DNA of 64,000 bases from Candidatus Tisiphia endosymbiont of Beris chalybata (GCF_964026555.1 NZ_OZ032159.1:1364001-1428000); one strand, 5' to 3'; counted from the first letter of the stretch, positions 46,134 through 55,871 are shown. The notes: generated by a model not told the origin, from the letters alone. Program-made: numbers and translations.

Positions 46134-46369
46134 CTGAACCGAAATAATTTATCAAAAAATGCATAAAAAGACTTGCTTTTTTTAGTAATTTTGATTAGTG
46201 TCCGGTCTGGATTTCATATAGCTCAAGGTTGATATATACTTTTTTGTCCTCAGGAATTAAATTTATTTTGAGTAGTAGGCGTGCGGAAGTAACATATACG
46301 TTACATAACACCCGAATGCTTGAAAAATGGAAAACAATTCTGGGGAGCTTTCTAGTATACCATTAAACT

Positions 46370-46455
46370 GCCCGCGTGATGGAATGGTAGACATAACGGA
46401 CTTAAAATCCGTGGGGCGCAAGCCCTTGCCAGTTCAAGTCTGGCCGCGGGTACCA
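46370..46455 (+). tRNA. tRNA-Leu(TAA)
   Basis: 86 bases with a long variable arm (GGGGCGCAAGCCCTT). Acceptor GCCCGCG/CGCGGGT, discriminator A, encoded CCA. The anticodon loop CTTAAAA gives TAA. Confidence 0.95.
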
Positions 46456-46482
46456 TTCCACTAATTTTGATAAGTTACGCAT

Positions 46483-47040
46483 ATGTTTATTCAAACTGAA
46501 ACCACCCCTAATCCAAACGCAATAAAATTCTTACCAAACCTGCCTATTAGCCCAGATCAGCCATTTCATTTTAGTAATATAGAGGAGGCATTGGTAAAAA
46601 GTAGCTTAGTAGTTGAATTATTTGGAATCGATAAGGTCAAATCTATTTTTCTAGGGAGGGACTTTATTACTATCACTAAAGAAGAAACAGGGGAATGGCT
46701 GATTTTAAAGCCAGAGATTATGATGGTGATAATGGATTATTTTACCTCAGGCTTGGTTGTTTTTGATAGGCAACATAACGAAGCAATTATAAGGGATATA
46801 GAGGGGTTATCTGAAATTGAAAAACAAATTATAGAAATTATTGATTCACGAGTTCGTCCTTCTGTTGCTATGGATGGGGGGGATATAATATATCGAGGGT
46901 TTGAAGGGGGAATAGTAAAATTAGAGCTAAGAGGTGCCTGTGCTGGCTGTCCTAGTTCTACTATCACTTTAAAAAATGGCATTGAATCTATGCTAAAGCA
47001 TTTTATCCCTGAGGTAGAAGCTGTAGAAGCAGTAGATTAA
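46483..47040 (+). CDS. Nfu-type iron-sulfur cluster carrier
   Basis: 185 residues: an N-terminal Nfu_N domain (MFIQTETTPNPNAIKFLPN, ~1-90) and a C-terminal NifU domain with the cluster-binding pair CAGC in ELRGACAGCPSSTITLKNGIE. Carries a 4Fe-4S cluster to target proteins, possibly complex I (nuoF is in this window) and lipoyl synthase. It follows tRNA-Leu by 27 bases. Confidence 0.93.
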   Translation: MFIQTETTPNPNAIKFLPNLPISPDQPFHFSNIEEALVKSSLVVELFGIDKVKSIFLGRDFITITKEETGEWLILKPEIMMVIMDYFTSGLVVFDRQHNEAIIRDIEGLSEIEKQIIEIIDSRVRPSVAMDGGDIIYRGFEGGIVKLELRGACAGCPSSTITLKNGIESMLKHFIPEVEAVEAVD

Positions 47041-47103
47041 TTGTAGACAAAAGATTCTTAGTGTGCTTAAATTCGCGTATTTTATTTAGTTTATTAAGGA
47101 ATT

Positions 47104-47829
47104 ATGTCAAGATTAGCTATAGTCACTGGCGGGACAAGAGGAATAGGTAAAGCTATTTCAATTGCTCTACGCAATAAAGGGCTTACTGTTGTAGCAAATT
47201 TTTGCATCAATAAACAGGCAGCTCAAGAGTTAAATGACAATTTTTCTATTAAAACCAAGCAATGGGATATTCAAGATTATGCTGCCTGCTTTAAAGCTGT
47301 TGAAGAGGTGGAAAATGAATTTGGAGGTCACGTCAGTGTATTAGTAAATAATGCAGGTATTACTAGAGATGTAATGTTACATAAAATGTTAGAAAAAGAA
47401 TGGCAAGAAGTGATTGATATTAATTTAACTTCGTGCTTTAATATGTGTAATGCCGTAATTAATAAAATGAGGCAGCAAAATTATGGGCGAATTGTTAATA
47501 TTAGTTCAATTAACGCTCTTATGGGCCAGGTAGGGCAAACTAATTATTCAGCAGCTAAAGCTGGTATTATAGGATTCACTAAAGCTCTAGCTAAAGAGTC
47601 AGCTGCAAAAAATATAACAGTCAATTGTGTAGCTCCTGGCTATATTATGACAGAAATGATTGACAAAGTCCCAGCACAAGTTGTAGAGCAAATAATACAA
47701 GCTATTCCAATGAAAAGGTTTGGTAAGCCAGAAGAAATAGCAAGAGCTGTAGAGTTTTTAGTAGATGAGGAGGCGGGGTTTATTACCGGTGAAACCTTGT
47801 CGATTAATGGGGGGCACAATATGTTGTAA
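47104..47829 (+). CDS. phaB: Acetoacetyl-CoA reductase (PhaB type), short-chain dehydrogenase
   Basis: 241 residues. The NADP-binding start is LAIVTGGTRGIGKAIS, then NNAGITRDVMLHKM and the catalytic Ser-Tyr-Lys in SSINALMGQVGQTNYSAAKAG, ending TGETLSINGGHNML. The DVMLHKM and GQVGQTNYSAAKAG segments fit PhaB better than FabG. It reduces acetoacetyl-CoA to 3-hydroxybutyryl-CoA for polyhydroxybutyrate; a PHB synthase gene is not in this window. FabG remains an alternative. Confidence 0.85.
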   Translation: MSRLAIVTGGTRGIGKAISIALRNKGLTVVANFCINKQAAQELNDNFSIKTKQWDIQDYAACFKAVEEVENEFGGHVSVLVNNAGITRDVMLHKMLEKEWQEVIDINLTSCFNMCNAVINKMRQQNYGRIVNISSINALMGQVGQTNYSAAKAGIIGFTKALAKESAAKNITVNCVAPGYIMTEMIDKVPAQVVEQIIQAIPMKRFGKPEEIARAVEFLVDEEAGFITGETLSINGGHNML

Positions 47830-48156
47830 ATGTTGGTGAGGTAGAAGCAAGTAATATACGTTAATTCTGGATAAGGGATAGCAAAAATGCTTTAGGGATA
47901 ATGGATGCAAGGTTTTTGAATATGTCTAATATTGTGTTTTTTTCAATATTCCCATTGAGGCTCTTTGTATTGTATATAGGAAAGCCTTTTTTCTTTTCCT
48001 TATCCAGAATTAACGTAACATCTACTCCTATTCAAGTGCCAGCAGCTAAATACCGCAGGCTATATACAGGGCGTTTTACACCTCTTATACCATTTCCAAA
48101 AACTAATCATCACGTTCGTCGTACTTCATGATCTTCGCTTCTCACGTACTAATATG

Positions 48157-48284
48157 TATACTCAATGGATTTCAAGAGATGGATTTTATTGTGAGTGGTG
48201 AGCGCGCGGAGCGTACAACTAAGTACGTGAGCACGCGACACTTTGATAAAATGAAAAAACAACTCTTGAAAGGCGAAGAGTATA
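48157..48284 (-). repeat. PE-C copy C9 inside PE-E
   Basis: 128 bp, TATACTCAATGGATTTCAAG to GGCGAAGAGTATA, inserted at ATGTA in the PE-E core. The plus-strand reading frame (SGERAERTTKYVSTR) is element sequence. Confidence 0.8.
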
Positions 48285-48389
48285 TAGCTTATGTCATTAT
48301 GATACATACACGATAGTACGCGGGAAGTATAGTAGTCATGGATACTTGAAGATAAATACCTGGTACGCACCTTAATGGGCTATGCTATA
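48283..48389 (-). repeat. PE-G copy G3
   Basis: 107 bp, starts TATAGCTTATGTCATTATGA and ends GGGCTATGCTATA. It directly joins PE-C copy C9 and shares its TA. Confidence 0.8.
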
Positions 48390-48445
48390 CGCTTCGATGC
48401 AGGGCACTCGTGCTCCTAATGCTAATTTAGTGTTGGGAAATGGTA

Positions 48446-49168
48446 TTATTTCTGTGAAGATAAATAAAAGGCTATTGCGGCAGCATTTGAGACATTTAAG
48501 CTTTCTACTTGTGGGGAAATTGAGATCTTTGCTAGAGAATCACAGGTTTCTTTGACTAAACGTCTGATTCCTTTATCTTCCGATCCCAGTACTATTACTA
48601 CTTTTCCTGACAGCATTTTAGTGGTCAACAGTTGGTCTGCATGACCATCAAGTCCAATGATCCAAAAATTTTGTTTTTTAAAATATTCTAATGTTCGTCT
48701 GAGGTTAGTCACTTTAATAATTTGTACTAATTCCAGAGCACCAGAAGCTGTTTTTGCGATAGTAGAATTTTCATCTGGTGTATTGTCTGCTGGTAAGATT
48801 ATAGTAGCAATGTTAAAAGAAGCAGCGCTGCGAATAATTGCCCCAATATTTTGGGGATCTGTAATCTGATCTAGAACCGCAATGGTACAATTAGGGTTCA
48901 CTGTATTAATATCTGTAATATGGTCAGAAAATATAGTTTTAACATAGGCAGCTATTCCTTGATGATTGTGATTTAAGCCAAATAGACGGGTTAAGAAATC
49001 CATTTTGGTAATCTCATAGGGAAAATTAGTTAGTAAATTTTTGTTTGAGTAAAAAATTTCTTCGGTACATAAAATATTTTGAATATGGCGTCTGGGATTC
49101 TTAAGAGCAGCTAATACAGTATGTTTGCCATATATATAATGAAACGCTTTAGTGTTTTTATTTAACAT
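48446..49168 (-). CDS. rlmB: SpoU/TrmH-family RNA 2'-O-methyltransferase (RlmB-like)
   Basis: 240 residues. N-terminal substrate-binding part (YIYGKHTVLAALKNPRRHI), then the knotted SPOUT domain: DQITDPQNIGAIIRSAASF (motif 1), VIVLGSEDKGIRRLV (motif 2) and ISPQVESLNVSNAAAIAFY (motif 3). It probably methylates a 23S rRNA guanosine (position 2251 in E. coli) or a related target. ATG at 49168 preferred over TTG at 49204. The stop codon is given by the end of a PE-E element, so the extreme C terminus may be altered. Confidence 0.9.
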   Translation of the reverse strand: MLNKNTKAFHYIYGKHTVLAALKNPRRHIQNILCTEEIFYSNKNLLTNFPYEITKMDFLTRLFGLNHNHQGIAAYVKTIFSDHITDINTVNPNCTIAVLDQITDPQNIGAIIRSAASFNIATIILPADNTPDENSTIAKTASGALELVQIIKVTNLRRTLEYFKKQNFWIIGLDGHADQLLTTKMLSGKVVIVLGSEDKGIRRLVKETCDSLAKISISPQVESLNVSNAAAIAFYLSSQK

Positions 49169-49204
49169 CTTATTAAAACCTAGACTAATTAATTCTTGAC
49201 ACAA

Positions 49205-49653
49205 ACTACTATTTATTATAGAAAGTTACAACTGATAAACGTTTGGAGTGTATAAATTTAGTATTGGCTTGTTTAAGTTCCTTAAGGAGAGTAAAAAGAA
49301 CCTAATATTGGATGAATGCTTTGAGTGATAAGTAGTGAAATTTGTTAAAGTAGGGTTAGTGATTCTACGAAAATTTACCATTTTACTGAGATTGTTAAAA
49401 ATTACTGCTACACTTGAATGATCTTTAAAGATTGCATTTTAAAAGAGGGGCAAGGTAGTGCTAAAAGTACGTAAACATATAACCCCTATGTTTAAAAACA
49501 ATTCGTAGAAATGGTAATAGAGTATATTGGGATTTTTCTTCATAGAAACTAAATTAGCTCAGTAAAAATAAGCAAGGGATTGTATTGACGCTTGCGCTAT
49601 TTATGTTGTGCTTTACGTTTTATTGGATTAGTTAATACTTGCGTAAGTTCTTC
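49205..49653. other. Intergenic stretch upstream of the tRNA-Tyr/tRNA-Gly/tuf unit
   Basis: No gene or repeat copy. A TTGACG at 49585-49590 lies 64 bases before tRNA-Tyr and may be part of the promoter for the tRNA-tuf transcript, but no clear -10 follows at standard spacing. Confidence 0.5.
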
Positions 49654-49739
49654 GGAGGAATGGCCGAGTGGTCAATGGCAGCAGACTGTAAATCTGCCCG
49701 CGTAAGCGTACGAAGGTTCGAATCCTTCTTCCTCCACCA
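49654..49739 (+). tRNA. tRNA-Tyr(GTA)
   Basis: 86 bases with long variable arm (CCCGCGTAAGCG). Acceptor GGAGGAA/TTCCTCC, discriminator A, encoded CCA. Anticodon loop CTGTAAA gives GTA. Confidence 0.95.
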
Positions 49740-49758
49740 CATTGGTTAGGTGAGATAC

Positions 49759-49832
49759 GCGGGTGTAGCTCAATGGTAGAGCCCCAGCCTTCCAAGCTGG
49801 TTGCGTGGGTTCGATTCCCATCACCCGCTCCA
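49759..49832 (+). tRNA. tRNA-Gly(TCC)
   Basis: 74 bases; acceptor GCGGGTG/CACCCGC, discriminator T, encoded CCA. Anticodon loop CTTCCAA gives TCC. It lies 19 bases after tRNA-Tyr and 84 before tuf, so the three are probably one transcript. Confidence 0.95.
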
Positions 49833-49916
49833 AAAGTGTAGTAATTAGTTGTTGGAAATTGGGTAAATTTGTATTGTTAAATTGTATTAAACCTTAAAAT
49901 TGTGGAGAAATAAATT

Positions 49917-51101
49917 ATGGGGAAGATAAAATTTGAGAGGATAAAACCTCACTGTAATATAGGGACTATAGGTCACGTAGATCATGGTAAGACTTCTTTG
50001 ACGGCAGCCATAACGGTAGTGTTAGCAGAAGAAGGGGGTGCAAAAGCTACTAAATATGATGAAATTGATGCAGCTCCTGAAGAAAAAGAAAGAGGTATTA
50101 CTATTTCAACAGCGCATGTGGAATATGAAACTGCACAAAGACATTATGCTCACGTAGATTGTCCTGGACATGCTGATTATGTAAAAAATATGATTACTGG
50201 TGCTGCTCAAATGGATGGGGCTATATTAGTAGTCTCTGCTGCTGATGGCCCTATGCCTCAAACTAGAGAACACATCTTGCTTGCAAAACAGGTAGGGGTG
50301 CCTACTATGGTAGTTTTCTTGAATAAGGTTGATATGGTTGATGACCCCGATTTGCTTGAATTAGTTGAAATGGAAGTAAGAGAATTGCTATCTCAATATA
50401 ACTTTGATGGTGACAACATACCAGTGATTAAAGGGTCAGCTTTACAAGCGCTAGAAGGGAAGCCAGAAGGCAAGGCTGCTATTAAGGCGCTAATGGAAGC
50501 AGTGGATCAATTTATTCCTCAACCTACGAGACATACGGATCGTCCTTTCTTGATGCCTATAGAAGATGTCTTTTCTATTTCTGGACGAGGCACTGTAGTG
50601 ACGGGTAGAATTGAGAAAGGTATAGTAAAAATTGGGGAAGAAGTAGAGATTGTTGGGATCAACGATACTCAAAAGACTACTTGTACTGGTGTAGAAATGT
50701 TTAAAAAGCTCTTAGATCAAGGGGAAGCGGGTGATAATGTAGGTATATTACTACGTGGTACTAAGAGAGAAGATGTATGTAGAGGACAAGTGTTAGCTAA
50801 ACCTAACAGTATCACTCCCCATACTGAATTTGAAGCTGAAGTATATGTTCTCACTACAAAAGAAGGGGGGCGGCATACAGCGTTTACTACTAATTATCGA
50901 CCACAATTCTACTTCAGAACTACTGATGTAACTGGGGAAATTACTTTGCTAGAAGGTAAAGAAATGATTATGCCAGGCGATAACGCAAAATTAAAGGTAA
51001 CATTAATTGCTCCTGTAGCTATGGAAGAAGGAGTGCGTTTTGCTATTCGTGAAGGCGGTAGAACTGTGGGCGCAGGCGTTGTAGTACAAGTACTCAAATA
51101 A
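49917..51101 (+). CDS. tuf: Elongation factor Tu
   Basis: 394 residues. GTPase motifs: GHVDHGKT (19-26), DCPGHADY and NKVDMVD. Effector region [15 protein letters not shown]. Delivers aminoacyl-tRNA to the ribosome. The site GTGGAGAAATAAATT precedes the ATG. tuf stands before rpsJ without rpsL-rpsG-fusA, the order known in Rickettsia. A hairpin follows, so tuf probably has higher mRNA levels than the ribosomal genes behind it. Confidence 0.98.
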   Translation: MGKIKFERIKPHCNIGTIGHVDHGKTSLTAAITVVLAEEGGAKATKYDEIDAAPEEKERGITISTAHVEYETAQRHYAHVDCPGHADYVKNMITGAAQMDGAILVVSAADGPMPQTREHILLAKQVGVPTMVVFLNKVDMVDDPDLLELVEMEVRELLSQYNFDGDNIPVIKGSALQALEGKPEGKAAIKALMEAVDQFIPQPTRHTDRPFLMPIEDVFSISGRGTVVTGRIEKGIVKIGEEVEIVGINDTQKTTCTGVEMFKKLLDQGEAGDNVGILLRGTKREDVCRGQVLAKPNSITPHTEFEAEVYVLTTKEGGRHTAFTTNYRPQFYFRTTDVTGEITLLEGKEMIMPGDNAKLKVTLIAPVAMEEGVRFAIREGGRTVGAGVVVQVLK

Positions 51102-51110
51102 ATCGGGTGA

Positions 51111-51145
51111 AGTAAACAATTCTCTTTGATAGTTGTTTACTTTTT
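51111..51145 (+). terminator. Intrinsic terminator or attenuator after tuf
   Basis: AGTAAACAA (51111-51119) pairs with TTGTTTACT (51133-51141), followed by TTTT. Nine-pair stem with a 13-base loop. No other promoter is obvious before rpsJ, so partial read-through is likely. Confidence 0.7.
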
Positions 51146-51208
51146 AGGGATTAATATTGCTTATAAAATATGTTTTAATAGCCATGCTGTTTGTAAAAAG
51201 GTTAGTTA

Positions 51209-51532
51209 ATGAAGAATAATCAGAAAATTAAGATCCGCCTAAAGTCTTTTGATCACCGCGCATTAGAGTATGGTACTAAAGAAATAGTGGGAGCTGTAAA
51301 AAGAACAGGAGCTGATATAATTGGTCCGATCCCGCTTCCAAGAACAATTGAAAGATTTACGGTTAATAGATCTCCGCATGTAAATAAAAAATCACGGGAA
51401 CAATTTGAAATTAGAATTCAAAAAAGGCTTTTAATAATAAGCTATCCAACTCCTCAAACAGTTGATGCTTTAAAAAAAGTTGATTTACCTGCAGGAGTTG
51501 ATGTTGAGATTAAGTTAGAGAGTGTGGAATAA
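51209..51532 (+). CDS. rpsJ: 30S ribosomal protein S10
   Basis: 107 residues, standard length. Recognised by [27 protein letters not shown] and [16 protein letters not shown]. It sits in the 30S head and is also the NusE transcription factor. First gene of the S10 cluster; its stop overlaps the rplC start (TAATG). Confidence 0.97.
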   Translation: MKNNQKIKIRLKSFDHRALEYGTKEIVGAVKRTGADIIGPIPLPRTIERFTVNRSPHVNKKSREQFEIRIQKRLLIISYPTPQTVDALKKVDLPAGVDVEIKLESVE

Positions 51533-52176
51533 TGAGAACCGGTTTAATTGCTAAAAAAATTGGTATGACTTTAAGCTTTAATGAGAAAGGTGAAAGAACT
51601 GCTGTAACTTTTCTACAGGTAGAAAATTGCCAAGTAGTGGGGCATAAGACTACAGAAAAAGAGGGGTATGATGCTTTAATTATTGGAGTAAAAAATCAAA
51701 AACCTACTAAAGTGAACAAATCCTTAAAGCAAGTATTTGCTAATATCAAAGTGACCCCTAAAGCAAAACTAAAAGAATTTAGAATTTCTAAAGATTGTTT
51801 TATTGAAATAGGCGCGGAATTATACGTAGATCATTTTGTGAATGGTCAATTTATAGACGTAATAGGCACTACTATAGGTAAAGGATTTGCGGGAGGTATG
51901 AAAAGGCATAATTTTAGAGGACTCGAAGCTTCTCATGGCGTATCAATATCTCACCGTTCTCATGGCTCTACTGGCGGTAGACAAGATCCAGGTAAAGTTT
52001 TCAAAGGTAAGAAAATGGCCGGGCACATGGGAGGCGTGAGAGCAACTGTTCAGAACTTGAAGGTAGTAGATACTAATAAAGAACAAGGGATTATTATAGT
52101 GAATGGTAGTATTCCGGGCTCTAAAGGATCTTATGTCTATGTTCAAGATGCTATAAAGAAAACTGTCGTAGGGTAG
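51532..52176 (+). CDS. rplC: 50S ribosomal protein L3
   Basis: 214 residues. Starts [13 protein letters not shown]; the conserved tip region [21 protein letters not shown] and [26 protein letters not shown] is intact. Early 50S assembly protein near the peptidyl transferase centre. Overlaps rpsJ by one base. Confidence 0.97.
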   Translation: MRTGLIAKKIGMTLSFNEKGERTAVTFLQVENCQVVGHKTTEKEGYDALIIGVKNQKPTKVNKSLKQVFANIKVTPKAKLKEFRISKDCFIEIGAELYVDHFVNGQFIDVIGTTIGKGFAGGMKRHNFRGLEASHGVSISHRSHGSTGGRQDPGKVFKGKKMAGHMGGVRATVQNLKVVDTNKEQGIIIVNGSIPGSKGSYVYVQDAIKKTVVG

Positions 52177-52186
52177 GATAAAGTAT

Positions 52187-52810
52187 ATGAAAGCCGAATT
52201 AATAAATCTTGAAAATCAAGCGGTAGGAGAAGTTGATTTAGATAACTCAATCTTTGCGTTAGATTATATTAGAGAGGATATTATTAAGCTTGTTATTGAT
52301 TGGCAATTGCTTAAAAATATGTCGGGTACTCACCAGACAAAAACTGTATCACAAGTATCTGGTACAACCAAGAAACCTTTTAAACAGAAAGGGACAGGTA
52401 ATGCAAGGCAAGGTTCATTAAGGTCTGCTCAAATGAGAGGTGGAGGAATTTCGCATGGCCCGGTAGCAAGAAGTCATGAAGTAAAATTACCCAAAAAAGT
52501 AAGAAAGCTTGGTCTGAAACATGCTTTGTCAGGAAAATTTGCTGCAGGTAAACTCTTAATATTAGATTCCTTAAATTTAGAGCAGGCCAAAACTTCTTAC
52601 CTACGGAAATTGTTAGAGAATTTTAGGGGTAAAAGTTATTTTATTGTTGGTGGTGAGGATATTAATTTAAATTTTGCTTTAGCAGTAAAAAATATTCCTA
52701 ATGTTACTGTAGTGCCACAAATAGGAGCTAATGTGTATGATGTAATACGCCATGAGTATATTCTATTATCCAAAGAAGCTGTAGAGGCTTTAGAAAAGAG
52801 GTTAAAGTGA
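52187..52810 (+). CDS. rplD: 50S ribosomal protein L4
   Basis: 207 residues. The exit-tunnel loop QKGTGNARQGSLRSAQMRGGG is typical. In E. coli L4 also represses its own operon through a leader; no matching leader was recognised here. Its TGA overlaps the rplW GTG (GTGA). Confidence 0.97.
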   Translation: MKAELINLENQAVGEVDLDNSIFALDYIREDIIKLVIDWQLLKNMSGTHQTKTVSQVSGTTKKPFKQKGTGNARQGSLRSAQMRGGGISHGPVARSHEVKLPKKVRKLGLKHALSGKFAAGKLLILDSLNLEQAKTSYLRKLLENFRGKSYFIVGGEDINLNFALAVKNIPNVTVVPQIGANVYDVIRHEYILLSKEAVEALEKRLK

Positions 52811-53103
52811 ATTCGTATCAACATTATGATCTAATTAGAGCTCCTATCGTTACTGAAAAGTCGACTGCTTTATCTGAGCAAAATAAATTTACTTTTCATG
52901 TTGCGGCTAGTGCTAAAAAAGCTACTATCAAGATAGCGATTGAAAAAATATTTCAGGTCAAAGTTAAAAAAGTTAATATAATGAATGTGAAAGGTAAGAA
53001 CAAAAGATTCAAAGGTATTCAGGGGAAACAGTCGGATAAGAAGAAAGCAATTGTGACCTTAGAAAAAGATTACGTTATTGATTTTACTGGAGGTATGAGA
53101 TAA
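52807..53103 (+). CDS. rplW: 50S ribosomal protein L23
   Basis: 98 residues, GTG start overlapping the rplD stop. Core YDLIRAPIVTEKSTALSE and KVKKVNIMNVKGKNKRFKG. At the tunnel exit it docks trigger factor and the signal recognition particle. Confidence 0.96.
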   Translation: MNSYQHYDLIRAPIVTEKSTALSEQNKFTFHVAASAKKATIKIAIEKIFQVKVKKVNIMNVKGKNKRFKGIQGKQSDKKKAIVTLEKDYVIDFTGGMR

Positions 53104-53925
53104 ATGGCTTTAAAAACATTTAATCCGATCACCCCCTCGCTTAGAGAATTAATACAAGTTGATAAGTCTAGCCTTTGGAAAGGCAAACCCCATAAGGCTT
53201 TAACACAAGGATTAAGTAAAACAGGTGGTAGAAACAACTTAGGTAGAACTACCGCTTGGCATAGGGGTGGGGGGCATAAGAGGCTTTATCGGATAATTGA
53301 TTTTAAGAGAGATAAGGTTGAGGTTTTTGCTACTGTTGAGAGGATAGAGTATGACCCTAACAGGACTGCTTTTATAGCGTTGATTAAGTTTGATGATGGT
53401 ATCTATTCATATATCCTAGCGCCGCAGAAGCTTACAATTGGTGATAGGTTAATATCAAGTAATGAGGCGGATATAAAGATCGGTAATTGTTTACCATTAA
53501 AATACATACCAGTGGGCACAACTTTACATAACGTAGAAATGAAAATTGGCAAAGGTGGACAATTAGCTAGATCCGCTGGAACCTCAGTTGATCTAGTAGG
53601 CAAAGATTCGGGTTATGCACAAATAAAGCTACGTTCTGGAGAGTTTAGATTGGTTCCTTTAGATTGTAGGGCAACTATAGGAGTGGTCTCAAATCCAGAT
53701 CAAAAAAATGCGAATTTAGGGAAGGCCGGAAGGAATAGGTGGCTAGGTTGGCGGCCGCATGTTCGGGGGGTCGCAATGAATCCAGTAGATCATCCGCATG
53801 GTGGGGGAGAAGGGAAAACATCGGGTGGACGTCACCCAGTGACACCATGGGGATTCCCGACTAAAGGTAAAAAAACACGTAAGAATAAGCTTACAACAAA
53901 ATTTATTATTAAGAGAAGAAAGTAA
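53104..53925 (+). CDS. rplB: 50S ribosomal protein L2
   Basis: 273 residues. Conserved [19 protein letters not shown] near the start and the C-terminal [23 protein letters not shown] with its essential His. Supports subunit joining and the peptidyl transferase centre. Starts directly after the rplW stop. Confidence 0.98.
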   Translation: MALKTFNPITPSLRELIQVDKSSLWKGKPHKALTQGLSKTGGRNNLGRTTAWHRGGGHKRLYRIIDFKRDKVEVFATVERIEYDPNRTAFIALIKFDDGIYSYILAPQKLTIGDRLISSNEADIKIGNCLPLKYIPVGTTLHNVEMKIGKGGQLARSAGTSVDLVGKDSGYAQIKLRSGEFRLVPLDCRATIGVVSNPDQKNANLGKAGRNRWLGWRPHVRGVAMNPVDHPHGGGEGKTSGGRHPVTPWGFPTKGKKTRKNKLTTKFIIKRRK

Positions 53926-53935
53926 GTAGGGAATT

Positions 53936-54214
53936 ATGGCACGTTCGGTTTGGAAAGGTCCTTTTGTAGACGGTTATTTAATAAAAAAAGTACATACACT
54001 AATTGATTCGGGTAAGACGGAAACGATTAAAACCTGGTCTCGTAGATCCACTATCTTACCATTTTTCGTCGGGATAACATTTTTTGTCCATAATGGAAAT
54101 AAATTTATACCTGTGGCAGTAAATGAAGAAATGGTGGGCAGAAAATTAGGTGAATTTTCTCCTACTAGAACTTTTCATGGTCATGGAGCAGATAAAAAAG
54201 TTAAGAGAAAATAA
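53936..54214 (+). CDS. rpsS: 30S ribosomal protein S19
   Basis: 92 residues: [41 protein letters not shown] and [19 protein letters not shown], all typical. 30S head, pairs with S13 near the A-site finger. Confidence 0.97.
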   Translation: MARSVWKGPFVDGYLIKKVHTLIDSGKTETIKTWSRRSTILPFFVGITFFVHNGNKFIPVAVNEEMVGRKLGEFSPTRTFHGHGADKKVKRK

Positions 54215-54216
54215 AT

Positions 54217-54576
54217 ATGGTTCAGGTAAATCAAAATTCTGCTATAGCAATTGTGAAATCTATTAGAGTGAGTCCAAGAAAATTAAATTTAGTTGCTACA
54301 TCTATTAGGAATATGAAGGTTGCTGAAGCCTTAGTCCAGCTTACATTCTCCCCTAAAAGAATTGCTAATGAAGTAAAAAAATGTCTCCAATCTGCTATTG
54401 CTAATGCAGAAAATAATTTTGGTTTAGATGTGGATACATTACTTGTTACTTCTGCAACTGTAGGTAAAGGGTTAGTAATGAAAAGGATTATGCCAAGAGC
54501 TAAGGGGCGTGCAACAAGAATTAATAAATTTTTCAGTAACTTGTATATTACAGTTACTGAAATTGAGGGGAAATAA
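54217..54576 (+). CDS. rplV: 50S ribosomal protein L22
   Basis: 119 residues. [21 protein letters not shown] and the tunnel hairpin with [17 protein letters not shown]. Starts 2 bases after rpsS. Confidence 0.96.
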   Translation: MVQVNQNSAIAIVKSIRVSPRKLNLVATSIRNMKVAEALVQLTFSPKRIANEVKKCLQSAIANAENNFGLDVDTLLVTSATVGKGLVMKRIMPRAKGRATRINKFFSNLYITVTEIEGK

Positions 54577-54579
54577 AAT

Positions 54580-55236
54580 ATGGGGCAAAAAGTTAATCCA
54601 CATGGCTTTAGAGTAGGTCCAACATTAATCAAAAGCTGGGATTCAATATTATATGCGGAGAAGCAATATAAGGTTCTTTTTATTCAGGATTTAGATATTA
54701 GAGACTTAGTAAATAACAATTATTCACAAGCACAAGTAAGTAGAGTATTAATAGAAAGGCCCTCTAATAAGAGTGTTATAATTAATATATTTGCTAAAAA
54801 TCCTAAAGTTATTATTGGAAAAAGTGGTAATGATATAGATAAATTAAAAAAGGATATTCAAAAAATTACTAGCTTAGAAGAGATATATATTAATATACAT
54901 GAAATTAAAAAACCTAACATAGATGCGGTTATTATTGCTAAAACTATTGCTATGCAACTTAAGAAAAGAGTATCATTTAGGAAAGCCATGAAAACTGCTA
55001 TCCAAGCCTGCTTAAAGCAAGGGGCGTTAGGTATAAAAGTTGCTTGTTCTGGTCGGTTAGCTGGCGCTGAAATAGCAAGGACCGAGTGGTATAGAGAAGG
55101 GAGAGTCCCTTTACATACTTTAAGAGCGGATATTGATTATTCAAAGGCAGAAGTCATAACGACTTATGGTGTGATAGGGGTAAAAGTGTGGGTTTATAAA
55201 GGGGACCATGTTGAAAACAGAAAAAAATATAATTAA
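54580..55236 (+). CDS. rpsC: 30S ribosomal protein S3
   Basis: 218 residues. [12 protein letters not shown] at the start, a KH domain ([22 protein letters not shown]) and C-terminal [20 protein letters not shown] with [16 protein letters not shown]. Lines the mRNA entry site with helicase activity on the 30S. Confidence 0.97.
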   Translation: MGQKVNPHGFRVGPTLIKSWDSILYAEKQYKVLFIQDLDIRDLVNNNYSQAQVSRVLIERPSNKSVIINIFAKNPKVIIGKSGNDIDKLKKDIQKITSLEEIYINIHEIKKPNIDAVIIAKTIAMQLKKRVSFRKAMKTAIQACLKQGALGIKVACSGRLAGAEIARTEWYREGRVPLHTLRADIDYSKAEVITTYGVIGVKVWVYKGDHVENRKKYN

Positions 55237-55251
55237 TTTTGAAGAAAAATA

Positions 55252-55662
55252 ATGTTAGCGCCGAAAAAACAAAAATTTAGAAAAGCTCATAAGGGAAGAG
55301 TGGCTTCGAAAGCTAAAGCAGGTACATTATTAGCTTTTGGCGCCTTTGGCTTAAAATCATTAGATAGTTTAAGAGTCACTGCAAGGCAGATAGAAGCTGC
55401 GCGGAAAGCGGCTACTCGTTGTATGAAAAGACAAGGTAAGCTATGGATAAAAATTTTTCCTGATTTACCTGTCTCTAAAAAGCCTGCGGAAGTTAGGATG
55501 GGCAAAGGGAAGGGGAATCCAGAATTTTTTGCAGTGAGAGTATCCCCTGGAAGAATAATGTTTGAAATCGAAGGTGTTACAGACGAGATAGCAAACAGGG
55601 CTTTAGAGCTTGCTAGTGCAAAATTGCCCGTAAGAACAAGGATAGTGAGGCGTTATGAATAA
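55252..55662 (+). CDS. rplP: 50S ribosomal protein L16
   Basis: 136 residues. [36 protein letters not shown] and [20 protein letters not shown] are diagnostic. Contacts tRNA in the A site. Overlaps rpmC by 8 bases. Confidence 0.97.
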   Translation: MLAPKKQKFRKAHKGRVASKAKAGTLLAFGAFGLKSLDSLRVTARQIEAARKAATRCMKRQGKLWIKIFPDLPVSKKPAEVRMGKGKGNPEFFAVRVSPGRIMFEIEGVTDEIANRALELASAKLPVRTRIVRRYE

Positions 55663-55867
55663 TTCTGGGGTCTCTCCCAAAGAGCTTAGTGCTCAGTCTA
55701 TTGATGAGTTGATTAAAAAGAGAATTCAATATAAGAAAGAATTTTTTAATTTGAGATTTCAGAGTACTTTGGGTGAATTAAAGAATACTAGTAGATTTGC
55801 GGTTGTAAAAAAAATTATTGCCCGTATTAATACTGAGTTAAATATAAGAATAAAAACTGGAGAATAG
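55655..55867 (+). CDS. rpmC: 50S ribosomal protein L29
   Basis: 70 residues, two helices: [30 protein letters not shown] and [19 protein letters not shown] (cited by parts). Tunnel exit protein. ATG lies inside the end of rplP. Confidence 0.93.
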   Translation: MNNSGVSPKELSAQSIDELIKKRIQYKKEFFNLRFQSTLGELKNTSRFAVVKKIIARINTELNIRIKTGE

Positions 55868-55871
55868 AGAA

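Larger units (their letters stand above)
48086..48450 (+). repeat. PE-E copy E4, split by PE-C and PE-G
   Basis: Left half 48086-48157 (TATACCATTTCCAAAAACTA to ACTAATATGTA), right half 48390-48450 (GCTTCGATGCAGGGCACTCG to GGGAAATGGTATTA). The break is in the core. The right end provides the TAA stop of the rlmB-like gene. Confidence 0.8.

Noticed and set aside
47104..47829. FabG 3-oxoacyl-ACP reductase
   Set aside because: The DVMLHKM and GQVGQTNYSAAKAG segments fit PhaB better, and no fab genes are nearby; FabG is kept as the second choice.
49585..49613. A full sigma-70 promoter for tRNA-Tyr/tuf
   Set aside because: TTGACG is present, but nothing close to TATAAT lies 16-18 bases downstream, so it is mentioned only as a possibility.
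51120..51208. An S10-leader-type L4 binding structure before rpsJ
   Set aside because: Only the tuf terminator hairpin is visible; the ~60 bases after it show no extended structure.
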